A stretch of DNA of 5,216 nucleotides from Leptospiraceae bacterium (GTDB taxonomy: Bacteria > Spirochaetota > Leptospiria > Turneriellales > Turneriellaceae): contig JAEUSA010000076.1 in NCBI GenBank assembly GCA_016788945.1, forward strand, positions 1 to 5,216, written 5' to 3'. Positions 4,429-5,216 of the stretch are shown here, piece by piece (within the stretch, counting starts at the first letter, position 1; the number at the start of each line of letters is the position of its first letter). A program made the position numbers and the translations under genes. The notes under the pieces were generated by a model, which searched no databases, had not been told where the DNA came from, and was given only the letters and a program-made list of their open reading frames with translations.

Positions 4429-5216
4429 CTACAGCGTCAGCAGATATTCCACGAGAGCTTCCATGTCACCCGAATTTGCCGCGCACCAGGGATGCGGTGC
4501 CGCCGGCATGCCAATCGGGGCAGCGGTGCCGAGTTCTGCGGGGCCGTATTCGCGGCGCATTTTCTGGTAATCCCAATAATACCAGTTACTGTCACCGGGC
4601 AAGGTCACGAAGTACTTATGCCGTTCGGTGAAGCGGTTGCGTTTGGCGCCGTCATCGTTTGACGAAGACGAAGCAAACTTCTGCACACGAAACACATCGC
4701 CTTTGCGGTTGTGCGCCGGATAAGGCTGCGGATGGTCAACCCCACCGAGCGGCGGTACCACGGCCGTGTGTAACGTGTAGTACTGGTTATAAAGGGGGGA
4801 CCCCTCAGCGCAGCGCTGCGGATTAACGAGATCTTCGAGATTGCGCACATGCCCGTCGCTGAGTAAGCCGCGGTGCTGCACCCAGTACAGATCACGCAAG
4901 AAGGTCGCGCGTATCGCCTGCTGCTGCTTGTGGTAGATCGTCGGTGCAAAGAAGCGCCCTACCTCTGACAGCTTGAACATGCGCTCATTGGTATTTGAAC
5001 CGAGGTTGTCGCGGTGGCACGCGGCGCAGTCGCGGTCAAAGACAGCTTTGCCCTGGGCCACGTTGTTGCGCACACCACTCCATGCATTCCAACCCGCCTG
5101 GACAAATTCGCCCTCGCTGATGTCTGAACGACCGGTCTGCGTGCTCAGTTTACCGTATTGCTTAAGCCAGCGGTAGAGGCCGGCATTTCTCAGCTCGCTA
5201 TCGTTGGCGTCGAGCG
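4429..5216 (-). CDS. c-type cytochrome, C-terminal part (5' partial)
   Basis: The frame is open from the right window edge (first full codon 5214-5212) to a TAG at 4431-4429, giving 261 visible residues; the true start is outside. A GTG at 5073 is internal because coding continues without a stop above it. The haem c attachment site is Cys63-Ala-Ala-Cys66-His67 (bases 5028-5014), preceded by the usual GKAVFDRD context, so the protein acts on the periplasmic side and needs cytochrome c maturation. Downstream, HRGLLSDGHVRNLEDLVNP (114-132) resembles the xHDGR...LEEA region of di-haem cytochrome c peroxidase/MauG-type proteins. Tyr/Trp-rich NWYYWDY (210-216) and the terminal PIGMPAAPHPWC (233-244) follow; Met236 or His241 could be a distal haem ligand. 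Cys135 and Cys244 are outside the haem site and could form a disulfide. A second haem may lie in the missing N-terminal part. A RoxA-like di-haem oxygenase is an alternative. The exact reaction cannot be stated. Confidence 0.88.
   Translation of the reverse strand, partial: LDANDSELRNAGLYRWLKQYGKLSTQTGRSDISEGEFVQAGWNAWSGVRNNVAQGKAVFDRDCAACHRDNLGSNTNERMFKLSEVGRFFAPTIYHKQQQAIRATFLRDLYWVQHRGLLSDGHVRNLEDLVNPQRCAEGSPLYNQYYTLHTAVVPPLGGVDHPQPYPAHNRKGDVFRVQKFASSSSNDDGAKRNRFTERHKYFVTLPGDSNWYYWDYQKMRREYGPAELGTAAPIGMPAAPHPWCAANSGDMEALVEYLLTL

Noticed and set aside
4795..4820. G/C runs and a ten-base palindrome (4810-4819) within the cytochrome gene
   Set aside because: They lie within an uninterrupted coding frame and are accounted for by codons for residues such as SP and QRCAE. 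No sign of a frameshift or regulatory element.
5071..5073. GTG at 5073 as the start of the cytochrome
   Set aside because: The same frame stays open with protein-like composition to the window edge, and there is no signal peptide after this GTG although the haem protein must be exported. The codon is internal.

Overview
The window reads as a stretch of chromosome from a Gram-negative (diderm) bacterium of moderate GC content. It holds a nitrogen-uptake locus next to cell-envelope genes. Two predicted outer-membrane beta-barrel proteins, a protein with a relaxed, spirochaete-like lipobox and an amt-then-P-II gene order suggest a spirochaete of the Leptospirales, perhaps Turneriella-like. That assignment is inference only, because no rRNA or marker gene is present.

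Layout. At the left edge, on the + strand, is the 3' end of a gene whose product ends in a lysine-rich, histone H1-like tail (to 178). Next comes a 149-base intergenic segment (179-327) full of inverted repeats, including a perfect 24-base palindrome. Everything else lies on the - strand. Read in the direction of transcription (right to left) the order is: the C-terminal part of a c-type cytochrome with one visible CAACH haem site (5216 to 4429); a strong intrinsic terminator (4421-4394); two adjacent, distantly paralogous outer-membrane proteins (4347-3352 and 3350-2511, one base apart); a small exported or lipoprotein-like protein of unknown function (2467-2015); the ammonium transporter amt (1930-680); and a P-II signalling protein (669-328).

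Function. Amt and P-II form a standard pair: Amt conducts ammonium across the inner membrane, and P-II senses 2-oxoglutarate and ATP/ADP and can plug the Amt pore. The 84-base gap before amt contains a near-consensus sigma-54 promoter (16 bases, one mismatch in the conserved positions). It fixes the amt start at 1930 and points to nitrogen-limited expression of amt and the P-II gene. The P-II protein lacks the T-loop tyrosine that is uridylylated in enteric bacteria but keeps the arginine that enters the Amt pore, so it probably works by ligand sensing alone.

The upstream envelope genes are separated from the cytochrome by the terminator and from amt by the sigma-54 promoter. They may form their own operon, with read-through into amt possible. 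I found no CRISPR array, insertion sequence, tRNA or rRNA. No clearly new multi-gene system is evident. The items most worth a second look are the sigma-54 promoter, the variant P-II T-loop, the tandem outer-membrane pair and the structured intergenic region.
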